Of a DNA stretch of 64,000 nucleotides, positions 41,301-47,469 are shown one piece after another; within the stretch, counting starts at the first letter, position 1; each line of letters starts with the position of its first letter. Both the position numbers and the translations under genes were made by a program. The notes beneath the pieces are model-generated. The model worked only from the letters and a program-made list of their open reading frames with translations, was not told where the DNA came from and did no database searches. The stretch lies in the NCBI GenBank assembly GCA_036244855.1, contig BQKZ01000511.1, forward strand, positions 38,753 through 102,752, read 5' to 3'. Source of the DNA: Temnopleurus reevesii. Its lineage: Eukaryota; Echinodermata; Echinoidea; Temnopleuroida; Temnopleuridae.

Positions 41301-44300
41301 TCCCCAGTAAACACTGGGTAAAGTGTATTGGTTCATACCACAAGGAGTCTAAATATGTGACAAACAAAACACATCTTTCCATTTCCTTTTCTTCAATTAC
41401 AGTTCAAAAAGTCATACATACAAAAATGAATAAACAACTGCATTGTACAACATCAAACCTAAAAAATGCAAGTCCACACACAGCATTCTTAGAGGGAGTT
41501 GCTACAAAGTTCCAATCAAATGCAAGTTGCAGTTGATCAGCAAGCGCCAGTCAAAACTATTGTTTCATATGCGTCTCGACAAAAGTGCAGACAATGCAGG
41601 AACATGCATGTTCCAATTTCAAACTGATTTGCAGTTGATTTGCAATCAATTGCAACTTTTTTGCAGTAACCCTTCAGACTCTTGGCTCCTAAAACTGGAT
41701 TTAAATAAAAACTAGATAACAGCAAAATTCAGAAGTGACTGGGCTGACAGAGTGCAATTCAAAAAATTGCAGCAATCTATCAACCACCAAGGAGAAGTAT
41801 TCTCAGATTCATATAAAACATAACATATTGGAAGCACATATTTTAGTTATCACACATATTTTTTTTCAAATAAACACAGGGATACTCACGGTATTTGGAT
41901 GGGCTTCTCGGGCCCTAGTAATTTCGCTCCCTCCCAGAAGCAATCTAAAGGTGTAATTACTGTACAAGGAATAATGTTCTCTATAATCTGTGGATGATCA
42001 ATGAAAAAAAAAATAAATTGTGAATATCTGGATTTTTTTCAATGACCAATGCAATTACAGTACTGTACAAGGAATAATGTTCTCTATAATCTGTGGATGA
42101 TCAATGAAAAAAAATAAAAAATTTGTGAATATCTGGCTTTTTTCAATGACCAATGAAATTACAGTACTGTAGGCCTACAAGGAATAATGTTCTCTATAAT
42201 CTGTGGATGATCAATGAAAAAAAATAAAAAATTTGTGAATATCTGGCTTTTTTCAATGACCAATGAAATTACAGTACTGTAGGCCTACAAGGAATAATGT
42301 TCTCTATAATCTGTGGATGATCAATGAAAAAAAAAATAAATTGTGAATATCTGGATTTTTTTCAATGACCAATGCAATTACAGTACTGTACAAGGAATAA
42401 TGTTCTCTATAATCTGTGGATGATCAATGAAAAAAAATAAAAAATTTGTGAATATCTGGCTTTTTTCAATGACCAATGAAATTACAGTACTGTAGGCCTA
42501 CAAGGAATAATGTTCTCTATAATCTGTGGATGATCAATGAAAAAAAATTATCAATTTGTAAATATCTGGATTGATTGATTGATTACTTGGGTTTTAACGA
42601 CAATTATCAACACAATGTGTCATATTGAGTGTCAAGCTTGTAATAAGGATATGCATTAATGAGTTTGAAAAATAATGGTAAATATCTGGAATAACGTTTT
42701 TAATGACCCGTGGGTTGTGCAACATAATTTCAATCTCAATTCTTTAACAAATAGGCCTACATGGATTTAAACTAACAGTTAAAGATCCAACTTCTACCAA
42801 AGAATATTCAAGTAGGACTATTGCTAAAATTAATTGAACTGTGACAAAACCTGTCTCAGAACAAAACCAGGATTATCTTTGACAAAATATTTAATAATTT
42901 GCTATTTTTTGTTGTTTACTTATCATTCAACTGAGCATGACTGCATTTTCTGTGACTACAAAGTTACTCTGGATCAGAAGAAAGGAAGAAAGTATCACCG
43001 CTTGAATTCATTAGGCATACTTGATTGACAATTCTAGATTATAATCACATGATTTCAGACTAAAAACAAGATACTTACACTATCTATTAAATGGTCCTCA
43101 AAACTAGGATAATCTGTTATAAAACAAACATCTTTGAAGCTCCACGTACTGAAAAATAAAAAGAAAAAGAAAACAAATGAAAGTCAGATAAAATCTAACC
43201 ACTAAAATATCAATTTTGTATCATTATCATTCACGAACTATACAGTCATTCAAGCTATAAACAAATTTAAACTTCCAAAAGAAGGATTATCTTTGACAAT
43301 AACAATTAATGCAGGTCATTTTGGCTATGTGTACACAGACTTTCATGATCTGTTCCACATAGCACATCTCTACAACTACCGATATCTCGCCGGAATGACC
43401 TACAACTCAGTTCTACTTTTAGCTCTCCAAGTTTACGTTATCAGAAAGGTGATGAAACTACACCGAGATAGAGATGGAGATAGAGATGGGGTCGGGTAGG
43501 CATAAGACTCTTGTCTCTAGTATCAAGAGGTTTGGAAAACGCACAGATAGTTAAAAGCTGGTCTTATCATGCTCAGCAGCATCAAAGATTACTGGCAAGG
43601 GATTGTGCATTTAATGCAGAGTGCTACAAGAACCTTTACATCAGTTATCCTGCTGGGCAAATGACTTTCTAAACAACTTGCCTTAGCACTTAAAAACCAA
43701 GACAAAGCAAATCTACATTAACAACGATAGGTAAATTCAGCTGCACTGTCAGAGGAAGTTGATCAAAAGATCTCACTACAAAGGCTAAGGTTATTAACCC
43801 CTATAATAATATATGACAAAGTTGTTCAAATCATTTAAGCAAATGATTTAATGTGAATCAGGCAATAGTGAACAAGTACAGTTTTCATTAACTCTGTCAA
43901 AAATTGTTGATGAGATTCATTGTAAGATCAACATTATTTCCATATCGTACATAGAAAAATGTGCGCCAATTACCCTCATGTTACATCATCTCACCACAGT
44001 GGATGACTTCAAGTACGGTGTTGAACGCTGGTGTTGGTGTTGCAGCAAAACCAACACCAGCCTCAACACCAAACTTGAAGTCTGTCGGTGTTTGGGGTAG
44101 ACCTCGCAAGAATCTGACGTATTTCCGGTCGTTTCTGTATCACTTCTGTAACCTGACCAACAGTGTTGGAGCTCGGTTTACGGACCGTTTTGCTCTCTCC
44201 ACACCAACACCGAACACCGTACTTGAAGTCATCCATTGCATTCTGGACAGTGAAGATGCACTGACGTAGCTCTAGGGAGGAAAGAAGCAATGACTTTGCT

Positions 44301-47300
44301 CTTTGTTATGAAACCTGACCGACGACCACCATGACAGGGAAGTGATAATGTTCTTGTTAACCCCAGCCCACATCTGGAACACCACATTTGTGATGCCATC
44401 CATCAAGGGAAGCATCTCATCAACATGCCTCAGCGGTGTTCTCCCCTCTTTACCAATCAGAGTAGAGCATTTCAGTAGCTTTTCATGAGAAATCACTGAA
44501 AATCTTTTCATGAAACACCCCCTCGTTTGAACTTTTCTGTCTAACAGTCATTCCATGTCCTATTCTACACGTCTTAGCGACACACCCATCGGTCTCAACA
44601 TTGGTCTTGACAGGGAAAGAAAGACCGAAGCAAGGCTACAACCGGTAACCCCCTTGAAATTAGAGTGAATTACCACCAACGCAGTACTTTATATTGATGT
44701 GTATGTTGCATGCACGCGAAATGGAGAAGATTGTTTAAGCAGGCCTATTAACTGACATGGCCCATTTGCAAGTTTGATTTTGAATACTCCATCAAATTCA
44801 TAGGTACCCATGAGGTGTTTACAAATTACGGTAATACCCAAACAGCAGAGAACCCAGATTTTGTGCTTGATAGAATACAGATTCTACATAAAAAATGTGC
44901 ATTATTCAGAGTATAATCATTCATCTACATTCCATCCAAGCACAAATATTTTAGCAAAATCTTTGAAACCAGCGTTACAGGTGATTTTGGCAAACCCTGT
45001 TGAAATGGAGGGACCATTCTGTACACAACAGATGAACTGTGGTGTTGAAGAAAAAATATGACCTAGATTACTAATTGTTTAGCACCAGGACTAAAAAAAA
45101 AAAGAACATCTGCGCAACAATAAGCTACCTTTCTGTTGAGGTTATTTGTGTGGTCAGTCAGTATAAACCCATATACATCCTTGTAAAGCATGTTTACAAC
45201 CAGTGGAGAAATTATAAATTTTTATAATCTCCAATTGTTAAGAACCAAGCCTAGAAGCAATATCAGGAAAAAAAACTACCAGTCTTCTGAAACTGTATGT
45301 GTGGTCACACAAGCACAGCTGATCGCAGTCTTATGTTTACCGCAATGTCGAGACAATTATGAATTGGTTCCATCCATGAACTTCATTAGCGTTTGAATTT
45401 CATGATGTCTTCCCAAGGCCGATGTGGCACTTCTATAATGGTGCGCTCATCACCGGGGTGACGCAAGGTGAAGTAGTGAACTAGTTTCCGAGGTAAGGTC
45501 GGGCCAGGAGTTTTCGTGGAACGAACTTTACAGCTGGTGGGAGCGGATTTGAATGTCGAAATGAGCTTCTCGCTTAGTGTTTGTTTGCAATCGGAACAAG
45601 GAGCAAAGAAGTTGCATCTGGGAGCTTCTTTATTTTACCACCCATAATTTCTACCAAATTCAGACGTAATCACATATTATAGAGTTGTAATCTTCATGAT
45701 TAATAGATATTGGTGCAACACATCTATGGGCATTTTTAACAGTGAACATTTGAACGATTGCATGGTAGCTGAAAAAGCAAAAATAAAATGCTTGTAAAAC
45801 TGTCCGCTTGGAGCCTATAAAGATGGTCTACATGTATATGCAAAATTGGACCCTAAACTATGTTGGTAATGACACAATTTGTTTTTCTTCGCTCATTGTT
45901 TAAACATAAAACAGAATTTGAGCCATGTAAAGCGAAAACTTTACAGAAAGTTTGAACCGGTAGTGAACATTTACATTCTGTGCAATCCTGAGATGTTGTA
46001 TCATAGAGATTTTTTTTTTTTTTTGGGGGGGGGGGGGGTCTGGATGGTCTGAGAGAATTATTTCAACCTCCATAATTGAGTTACTGGCAGCATGTTGGCC
46101 TGGCCACCACCAGGATCAAAGTGGCCGGCTTACGCACTGAGCCTGCCATTTACCAGTTTTAACTCGCTCTCTAGCTCTCTTTTTCTCCCTCCATCACCCC
46201 TTGCCAGGGAGTGGAAGGCATAACTGGGTCGTGGGGTACTTCAAGGCATACATCATTGTGTACTTCAACTTTACATCACATTATGAATACCAACTTCAAA
46301 ATGTTCTCAATGTACATTTGATTTTCACATAATGCTTTAACAATTTTGGTTCAAGAAAATAAAAACTGTTCCTTCCCAAAGCATTCTCTTCTCTAAATTC
46401 ATATTGGTTCTTGTCGAACCTAGAACCAATTCTTAAAATGCAAAGAATGACATTAGAAAGTTGGAATTTCAGTTCCTTATTAGCATATAATGATGGGCCC
46501 CCCTATGTGAGAAATTAAAAGAACACCTACAAAACCAGGTTCGGTAAAAAGGAATAAAAATATTCAAAAAGGGCTGTTGTAGAAACTGACTTCAGGGAAA
46601 TAATAAAAACTGTTGTGTGCCATAAGGAATAAAGGAGACAGACAATTCCATCATCTATCATGGTGTTGAATATGATCTATGACCTCTATGACCTTTGACC
46701 TATGAACCCAATGAATCTGAGTGCCGAGGTCAAATCAATGTTTTGCTGGAGAGCTTTGGGTGGTAATTTTTCTGTTCTCTTTTGATGACAGGCATCTCGT
46801 CCTGTGAGGATTGATAGATTGTTCTTCTTTATTCAAACATATCGAATATATTCTAACACCAAAGAAAAAGCATGGAGGAAATACACATTCTTGTAACACC
46901 AAAACCCATTTGGTAAGAGATAGCTGAAACCCTTCCCTTTTCATGAACCATTGAAGACTCAAGTTTTTGTAGATATAATGATATAGGCCTACCCATAGGA
47001 AATATCCATAATAGAAATGAAATTATCAGAAATTTCACTGAACTGGTGGGCCGGGCAGTTGCATCAAACAGGCATATAGAGACAATCCCATTGAAACAAT
47101 TGCAGGAGAATCTTACTAACACACATTTTGATAGTACTTAGATGAATGTAAATGTATCTATGTTGGGTTTCCTTTATGTGCAAGAAACAACGTCTGAGAT
47201 CCAGTTCTTGAAATCTATGTAGCTGCTCAAAAGTATTATAAAGATTCATTATATTTTAGGAAGGTAATCATATACTCACACTCCATACATGTCCACTTCC

Positions 47301-47469
47301 ACTTGAGTTGCAAGAACGGCCGATCTGACGTGTTGCAGTAAGGCCGGTTGTGTGAGGATGTTGCCCCCACTATTCTTTGGCGTTTGCACGATAATTTGGC
47401 TTGTTGCACCCCACCCCGTCCCCAGCGTTGCTTCTGTATACTCCAGCTCCTGCTCTAACCTACCCCCAA
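5102..47469 (-). CDS. ptch1: Patched, Hedgehog receptor (22 exons, 5' partial)
   Basis: Twelve-pass membrane receptor of the RND/sterol-sensing family that binds Hedgehog and represses Smoothened, probably by moving sterol. Exons, high to low: 47280-47469, 43079-43148, 41890-41987, 36707-36821, 36164-36256, 35763-35884, 33566-33713, 32868-32999, 32232-32390, 28025-28117, 13933-14058, 13443-13561, 12681-13113, 12087-12399, 11253-11398, 10508-10682, 9754-10034, 9124-9261, 8187-8329, 6626-6725, 6046-6282, 5102-5587. All introns are GT-AG and phases agree throughout. The two transport-type charged motifs are present: GVGVDD in the first half and GIGVEF in the second. Also visible are NPWA before TM9, LALEHTF-like cytoplasmic loop sequence and NRLPTPSP in the tail. 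The first visible base completes a codon begun in an unseen exon. The N-terminal tail and TM1 are missing. Vertebrates have two paralogues; I cannot tell from one locus whether this animal has more than one. Confidence 0.97.
6046..6282 (-). CDS. ptch1: ptch exon (human exon 22 equivalent), cytoplasmic tail part 1
   Basis: 237 nt, phase 0 (human 255 nt). It begins [20 protein letters not shown], matching human [17 protein letters not shown] directly after TM12, and then diverges ([32 protein letters not shown]). Acceptor gtcatag, donor gtgagtac. The tail is cytoplasmic and in vertebrates affects receptor turnover. The 458-bp intron below (5588-6045) shows nothing notable. Confidence 0.93.
6626..6725 (-). 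CDS. ptch1: ptch exon (human exon 21 equivalent), TM12
   Basis: 100 nt, phase 2 in and phase 0 out, the human exon 21 length. It encodes [20 protein letters not shown] then [13 protein letters not shown], the last membrane helix, matching human [34 protein letters not shown]. Acceptor cacag, donor gtaagtg. The 343-bp intron below shows nothing notable. Confidence 0.97.
8187..8329 (-). CDS. ptch1: ptch exon (human exon 20 equivalent), TM10-TM11
   Basis: 143 nt, phase 0 in and phase 2 out, the human exon 20 length. It has no long ATG-started frame but reads [40 protein letters not shown] and AEFDFIV. This matches human [47 protein letters not shown] with few changes. Acceptor cattacag, donor gtaagc. 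The 1.46-kb intron below (6726-8186) contains poly-G runs near 6823 and 6994 and nothing gene-like. Confidence 0.97.
9124..9261 (-). CDS. ptch1: ptch exon (human exon 19 equivalent), TM9-TM10 with GIGVEF
   Basis: 138 nt, phase 0, the human exon 19 length. It encodes [20 protein letters not shown] then [20 protein letters not shown] and TLHTCY. TVELFGxMGLxGIKLSA and SVGIGVEFT are among the most conserved Patched sequences; the glutamate in TM10 pairs functionally with the TM4 aspartates. Human continues HVALAF where this has HTCYAF. The 794-bp intron below contains a dispersed-repeat fragment at about 8950-8985. Confidence 0.97.
9754..10034 (-). CDS. ptch1: ptch exon (human exon 18 equivalent), end of extracellular domain 2 and TM8-TM9
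   Basis: 281 nt, phase 1 in and phase 0 out, exactly the human exon 18 length. It encodes [20 protein letters not shown], then [20 protein letters not shown] and [22 protein letters not shown], FWEQYIxLR and LLNPW are Patched signatures. NYT and NIS are potential glycosylation sites. Acceptor ttatctag, donor gtgagtg. The 492-bp intron below shows nothing notable. Confidence 0.97.
10508..10682 (-). CDS. ptch1: ptch exon (human exon 17 equivalent)
   Basis: 175 nt, phase 0 in and phase 1 out (human 184 nt). It encodes [20 protein letters not shown] then [20 protein letters not shown] and HPAPPLWTP. It aligns with human [42 protein letters not shown]. Acceptor ctccacacag, donor gtaagtatt. The 473-bp intron below shows a short fragment shared with 8950 and 34388 near 10450. 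Confidence 0.95.
11253..11398 (-). CDS. ptch1: ptch exon (human exon 16 equivalent)
   Basis: 146 nt, phase 1 in and phase 0 out (human 143 nt). It encodes [20 protein letters not shown] then [20 protein letters not shown], matching human NGSDDGVLAYKLLVQTG. NAT is a potential glycosylation site in extracellular domain 2. Donor gtaagaat. A member of a dispersed repeat family (11174-11240) lies immediately beyond the donor within the 570-bp intron. Confidence 0.95.
12087..12399 (-). CDS. ptch1: ptch exon (human exon 15 equivalent), TM7 and start of extracellular domain 2
   Basis: 313 nt, phase 0 in and phase 1 out (human 310 nt). It encodes [53 protein letters not shown] and a final [11 protein letters not shown]. 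GLxLTDxVPRxTRE and KYFSFYNMY are strongly conserved in Patched. The 281-bp intron above shows nothing. The 688-bp intron below (11399-12086) shows no feature. The donor gtataa is weak. Confidence 0.96.
12681..13113 (-). CDS. ptch1: ptch exon (human exon 14 equivalent), large cytoplasmic loop
   Basis: 433 nt, phase 2 in and phase 0 out (human 403 nt). It begins with [13 protein letters not shown], matching human SRVIQVEPQ, and ends [20 protein letters not shown]. The middle is a poorly conserved, proline- and serine/threonine-rich loop between TM6 and TM7 with [11 protein letters not shown] (human ITMQSTVQ). [12 protein letters not shown] carries an L-P-P-Y sequence of the PY-motif class recognised by WW-domain ubiquitin ligases; vertebrate PTCH1 has PPPPY at a comparable site. 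The donor gtattg is weak but gives the conserved phase. Confidence 0.94.
13443..13561 (-). CDS. ptch1: ptch exon (human exon 13 equivalent), TM6
   Basis: 119 nt, phase 0 in and phase 2 out, identical in length to human exon 13. It encodes [20 protein letters not shown] then [19 protein letters not shown], matching human [25 protein letters not shown] and ending the sterol-sensing domain. The donor gtacga is weak. The intron below (13114-13442) begins with a short repeat of the type catgat/atcatg at about 13389-13417. Confidence 0.95.
13933..14058 (-). CDS. ptch1: ptch exon (human exon 12 equivalent), sterol-sensing domain TM5
   Basis: 126 nt, phase 0, identical in length to human exon 12. 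It encodes [20 protein letters not shown] then [20 protein letters not shown]. The GAS/GVSV-LTS and AALIPIPALR cores are diagnostic of Patched and related sterol-sensing proteins. Acceptor tctttacag, donor gtaagtt. The 371-bp intron below shows nothing notable. Confidence 0.96.
14247..14453. mobile_element. MITE-like fold-back element, Tc1/mariner-type target site
   Basis: 207 bp with terminal inverted repeats starting CGGAGCTTTAGCTAACAGTA and ending in its complement, flanked on both sides by TA. The arms run about 45 bp with small mismatches. Inside is a second inverted repeat (gataatctagcggg and its complement, about 14304-14318 and 14333-14350). No transposase is present. It sits in the 14-kb ptch intron, close to the exon at 13933. 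Confidence 0.7.
15326..15406. repeat. Imperfect inverted repeat, TTCTTGTGCTGAAT core
   Basis: Two arms of about 30 bp (15326-15357 and 15375-15406) share the core CTTGTGCTGAAT in opposite orientation around a 17-bp loop. The same core occurs inside the element at 48636-48809, suggesting related fold-back repeats. Confidence 0.5.
16290..16496. mobile_element. hAT-like non-autonomous element with 8-bp target duplication
   Basis: The direct repeat GTCTTATG flanks it at 16282-16289 and 16497-16504. The element begins CAGTCTAGTTGAGGAC and ends with a near-complement (GTCCTCATCTGGACTA); the arms extend about 60 bp including GTGTTCTGATAGCACC. An 8-bp duplication and CAG/TAG termini are typical of the hAT superfamily. 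At 207 bp it has no coding capacity. Confidence 0.75.
17503..17511 (+). promoter_or_regulatory. Exact Gli consensus 9-mer (GACCACCCA)
   Basis: GACCACCCA is the classical Gli/Ci binding consensus, and Patched is a direct Hedgehog target in flies and vertebrates. One exact match per 64 kb on two strands is about what chance gives, so this is only a candidate. One-mismatch matches lie at about 37484 (minus), 45637, 46758 (minus), 49781 and 58187. Confidence 0.2.
18631..18683. repeat. Short tandem repeat, 22-bp unit
   Basis: About two and a half copies of ttgattttcggtagattttc in tandem. No coding potential. Confidence 0.6.
20311..20505. repeat. Purine-rich minisatellite, 21-bp unit
   Basis: Degenerate units of the form gtgagaaagatggggaaggg. 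The 196-codon plus-strand frame across it (20107-20697) translates to EKDGEEG repeats, an effect of the repeat being a multiple of three. Nothing supports a real gene. Confidence 0.75.
21866..22875. repeat. CT-rich satellite array, about 130-150-bp unit
   Basis: About eight copies of a unit containing aacctgtcaaatgttatcc, gatgataaaccccacacatg and a C/T-rich stretch. The conserved phrase recurs near 21888, 22133, 22281, 22421, 22554, 22685 and 22823, with a degraded copy near 22015. Proline-rich frames over it are artefacts. Confidence 0.85.
24364..24540. repeat. 33-bp minisatellite
   Basis: Five near-identical copies of a unit beginning ggtagaggggtgcagaaata. Because 33 is divisible by three, three minus-strand frames stay open across it (peptides such as [10 protein letters not shown]); these are not genes. 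Confidence 0.9.
27610..27832. mobile_element. piggyBac-like MITE flanked by TTAA
   Basis: TTAA at 27606-27609 and 27833-27836 flank terminal inverted repeats CCCTAATCCCATT (left) and TCCTAATCCCATT (right, read inward). TTAA target sites and CCCT-type ends are characteristic of piggyBac-family elements. It is about 223 bp, carries a poly-G/poly-C tract inside, and has no transposase. It lies within 200 bp of the ptch exon at 28025. Confidence 0.65.
28025..28117 (-). CDS. ptch1: ptch exon (human exon 11 equivalent), TM4 with GVGVDD
   Basis: 93 nt, phase 0 (human 99 nt). It encodes [20 protein letters not shown] followed by [11 protein letters not shown]. The two adjacent aspartates in TM4 are the conserved RND-type charged pair required for cation-coupled activity in the family. 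The loop after TM4 is two residues shorter than human. Acceptor tttgcag, donor gtaagtca. The next intron is about 14 kb. Confidence 0.96.
28771..29490. repeat. CA-rich and CACACC-type simple repeats
   Basis: cacacccactcaaaccca-type units at 28771-28850, a (CA)n run at about 29310-29338, and further CA-rich sequence to 29480. No gene is visible. Confidence 0.75.
31151..31268. repeat. Perfect 37-bp inverted repeat abutting an assembly gap
   Basis: 31151-31187 (starting GGTCACATAGGACCCCGGAA) and 31232-31268 are exact reverse complements, separated by 44 bp. The right arm runs directly into the N gap, so the repeat may be longer. It resembles a fold-back or MITE end. Confidence 0.9.
31269..31461. 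other. Assembly gap (193 N) followed by poly-C
   Basis: 193 undetermined bases, then 26 consecutive C at 31462-31487. The combination of a hairpin arm and a homopolymer explains why the region failed to assemble. Four apparent open frames across it are artefacts of N. Confidence 0.99.
32232..32390 (-). CDS. ptch1: ptch exon (human exon 10 equivalent), sterol-sensing domain TM2-TM3
   Basis: 159 nt, phase 0, one codon longer than human exon 10. It encodes [40 protein letters not shown] and [13 protein letters not shown], aligning with human [32 protein letters not shown]. This is the start of the sterol-sensing domain, which contributes to sterol transport and Smoothened repression. The intron below (28118-32231) carries CA-rich repeats, the 193-base N gap and the inverted repeat next to it. 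Confidence 0.96.
32868..32999 (-). CDS. ptch1: ptch exon (human exon 9 equivalent), entry to TM2
   Basis: 132 nt, phase 0 at both ends, identical in length to human exon 9. It encodes [20 protein letters not shown] then [20 protein letters not shown], matching human [23 protein letters not shown]. NST is a potential glycosylation site just before the sterol-sensing domain. The donor gtgaat is weaker than consensus. The 477-bp intron below shows nothing notable. Confidence 0.95.
33566..33713 (-). CDS. ptch1: ptch exon (human exon 8 equivalent)
   Basis: 148 nt, phase 2 in and phase 0 out, identical to human exon 8. It encodes [20 protein letters not shown], then a segment ending [16 protein letters not shown], matching human KAAAILEAWQRTYVEV. 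It forms the membrane-proximal end of extracellular domain 1. Acceptor aattctttcag, donor gtaagta. The 566-bp intron below shows no feature. Confidence 0.95.
35611..35677 (-). pseudogene. Decayed copy of the 3' part of the ptch exon at 35763-35884
   Basis: About 67 nt reproduce the 3' half of the neighbouring exon with roughly 90% identity, including the donor position (gtgata instead of gtgaga). Upstream flanking intron sequence (aaggtgctttt to gtgtcaggagtgggatta) is copied as well, so this is a tandem duplication of about 150 bp. Read in the exon's frame, Q and E codons have both become TAG. There is no matching acceptor, so inclusion would truncate the protein. Confidence 0.8.
35763..35884 (-). 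CDS. ptch1: ptch exon (human exon 7 equivalent)
   Basis: 122 nt, phase 0 in and phase 2 out, the same as human exon 7. It encodes [20 protein letters not shown] then [18 protein letters not shown], aligning with human [21 protein letters not shown]. NGT is a potential glycosylation site. The 2.0-kb intron below (33714-35762) contains a decayed copy of this exon's 3' part at 35611-35677 and a dispersed-repeat fragment near 34388. Confidence 0.96.
36164..36256 (-). CDS. ptch1: ptch exon (second part of human exon 6 equivalent)
   Basis: 93 nt, phase 0 at both ends. It encodes [20 protein letters not shown] and [11 protein letters not shown], matching human [24 protein letters not shown] with conserved cysteines. 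Acceptor ctttcag, donor gtaagtt. Together with the previous exon it totals 208 nt against 199 nt for human exon 6. The short intron below (35885-36163) shows nothing notable. Confidence 0.94.
36707..36821 (-). CDS. ptch1: ptch exon (first part of human exon 6 equivalent)
   Basis: 115 nt, phase 2 in and phase 0 out. It encodes [20 protein letters not shown] and then [17 protein letters not shown], matching the human LRWTNFDP region. In human PTCH1 this exon continues without interruption into the PCLNP region; here a 450-bp intron (36257-36706, AT-rich, ending near an ATT microsatellite) separates the two. N-K-T is a possible N-glycosylation site in extracellular domain 1. Confidence 0.94.
40680..41115. 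repeat. Three-copy tandem repeat, about 147-bp unit
   Basis: Three copies of a unit containing atctttt-aaa-catgct, ctggcccagataatacagat, cagaccagatttgtgatgat and ggcctaaatactgcaaatac, in the intron between the ptch exons at 41890 and 36821. Confidence 0.85.
41890..41987 (-). CDS. ptch1: ptch exon (human exon 5 equivalent)
   Basis: 98 nt, phase 0 in and phase 2 out (human 92 nt). It encodes [20 protein letters not shown] followed by [12 protein letters not shown]. The [10 protein letters not shown] stretch is a Patched hallmark in extracellular domain 1. Acceptor atccacag, donor gtgagtatc. The first 30 nt of this exon and its acceptor are repeated five more times in the intron immediately upstream. 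The intron below (36822-41889, 5.1 kb) holds the 147-bp tandem array at 40680-41115 and otherwise AT-rich sequence without recognisable exons. Confidence 0.95.
41964..42575. repeat. Six-copy tandem array including a ptch exon acceptor
   Basis: Units of 103 or 110 bp start near 41964, 42067, 42177, 42287, 42390 and 42500. The first copy is the real 5' end of the exon at 41890-41987. Each further copy carries, on the minus strand, a pyrimidine tract, the acceptor atccacag and about 30 nt identical or nearly identical to the exon start. The 110-bp units carry an insertion with aggcct. Confidence 0.93.
43079..43148 (-). CDS. ptch1: ptch exon (human exon 4 equivalent)
   Basis: 70 nt, phase 2 in and phase 0 out, identical in length to human exon 4. 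It is too short for an ATG-based ORF search but unambiguous: [18 protein letters not shown], aligning with the human WKLEHLCYKSG region of extracellular domain 1. Acceptor ttttcag, donor gtaagt. The intron below (41988-43078) is mostly the six-copy tandem array that repeats the next exon's acceptor. Confidence 0.93.
44000..44235. mobile_element. Terminal-inverted-repeat element
   Basis: A perfect 23-bp terminal inverted repeat (TGGATGACTTCAAGTACGGT and onward at 44000-44022; complement at 44213-44235), with further internal GGTGTTGG/CCAACACC symmetry. About 236 bp, no coding capacity. No clear target-site duplication was seen, so the superfamily is unassigned. Confidence 0.6.
45386..45634 (-). 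CDS. Unidentified coding-like open frame in a ptch intron
   Basis: Eighty-two sense codons run without a stop from after TAA at 45635-45637 to TAA at 45386-45388. The translation is high complexity, with segments such as [30 protein letters not shown] and [15 protein letters not shown], and GC content well above the surrounding intron. The only ATG in frame is near the end, so it would have to be spliced in from upstream. A possible acceptor (cag before 45617) would join it in frame to the ptch exon ending at 47280, making an alternative 3' exon; this could equally be the last exon of a nested gene or a decayed insertion. I do not recognise the protein. No poly-pyrimidine tract of good quality precedes the acceptor. 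Confidence 0.25.
   Translation of the reverse strand, partial: NKEAPRCNFFAPCSDCKQTLSEKLISTFKSAPTSCKVRSTKTPGPTLPRKLVHYFTLRHPGDERTIIEVPHRPWEDIMKFKR
46010..46039. repeat. Poly-T/poly-G homopolymer junction
   Basis: A run of T followed directly by a run of G on the plus strand. The same T-then-G style occurs at about 6979-7003 and 21341-21362. These are likely sequencing trouble spots; no function inferred. Confidence 0.8.
47280..47469 (-). CDS. ptch1: ptch exon (human exon 3 equivalent), start of extracellular domain 1
   Basis: 190 nt, phase 1 in and phase 2 out, the same length and phases as human PTCH1 exon 3 as I recall it. It encodes the start of the first extracellular domain: [12 protein letters not shown], then SQIIVQTPK and [11 protein letters not shown], all clearly Patched. 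The acceptor follows ctttgcag. The donor gtgagt was chosen over an upstream alternative two bases away because it gives the conserved phase. The 4.1-kb intron below (43149-47279) contains the unexplained open frame at 45389-45634, a poly-T/poly-G tract near 46010-46039 and a terminal-inverted-repeat element at 44000-44235. Confidence 0.95.
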
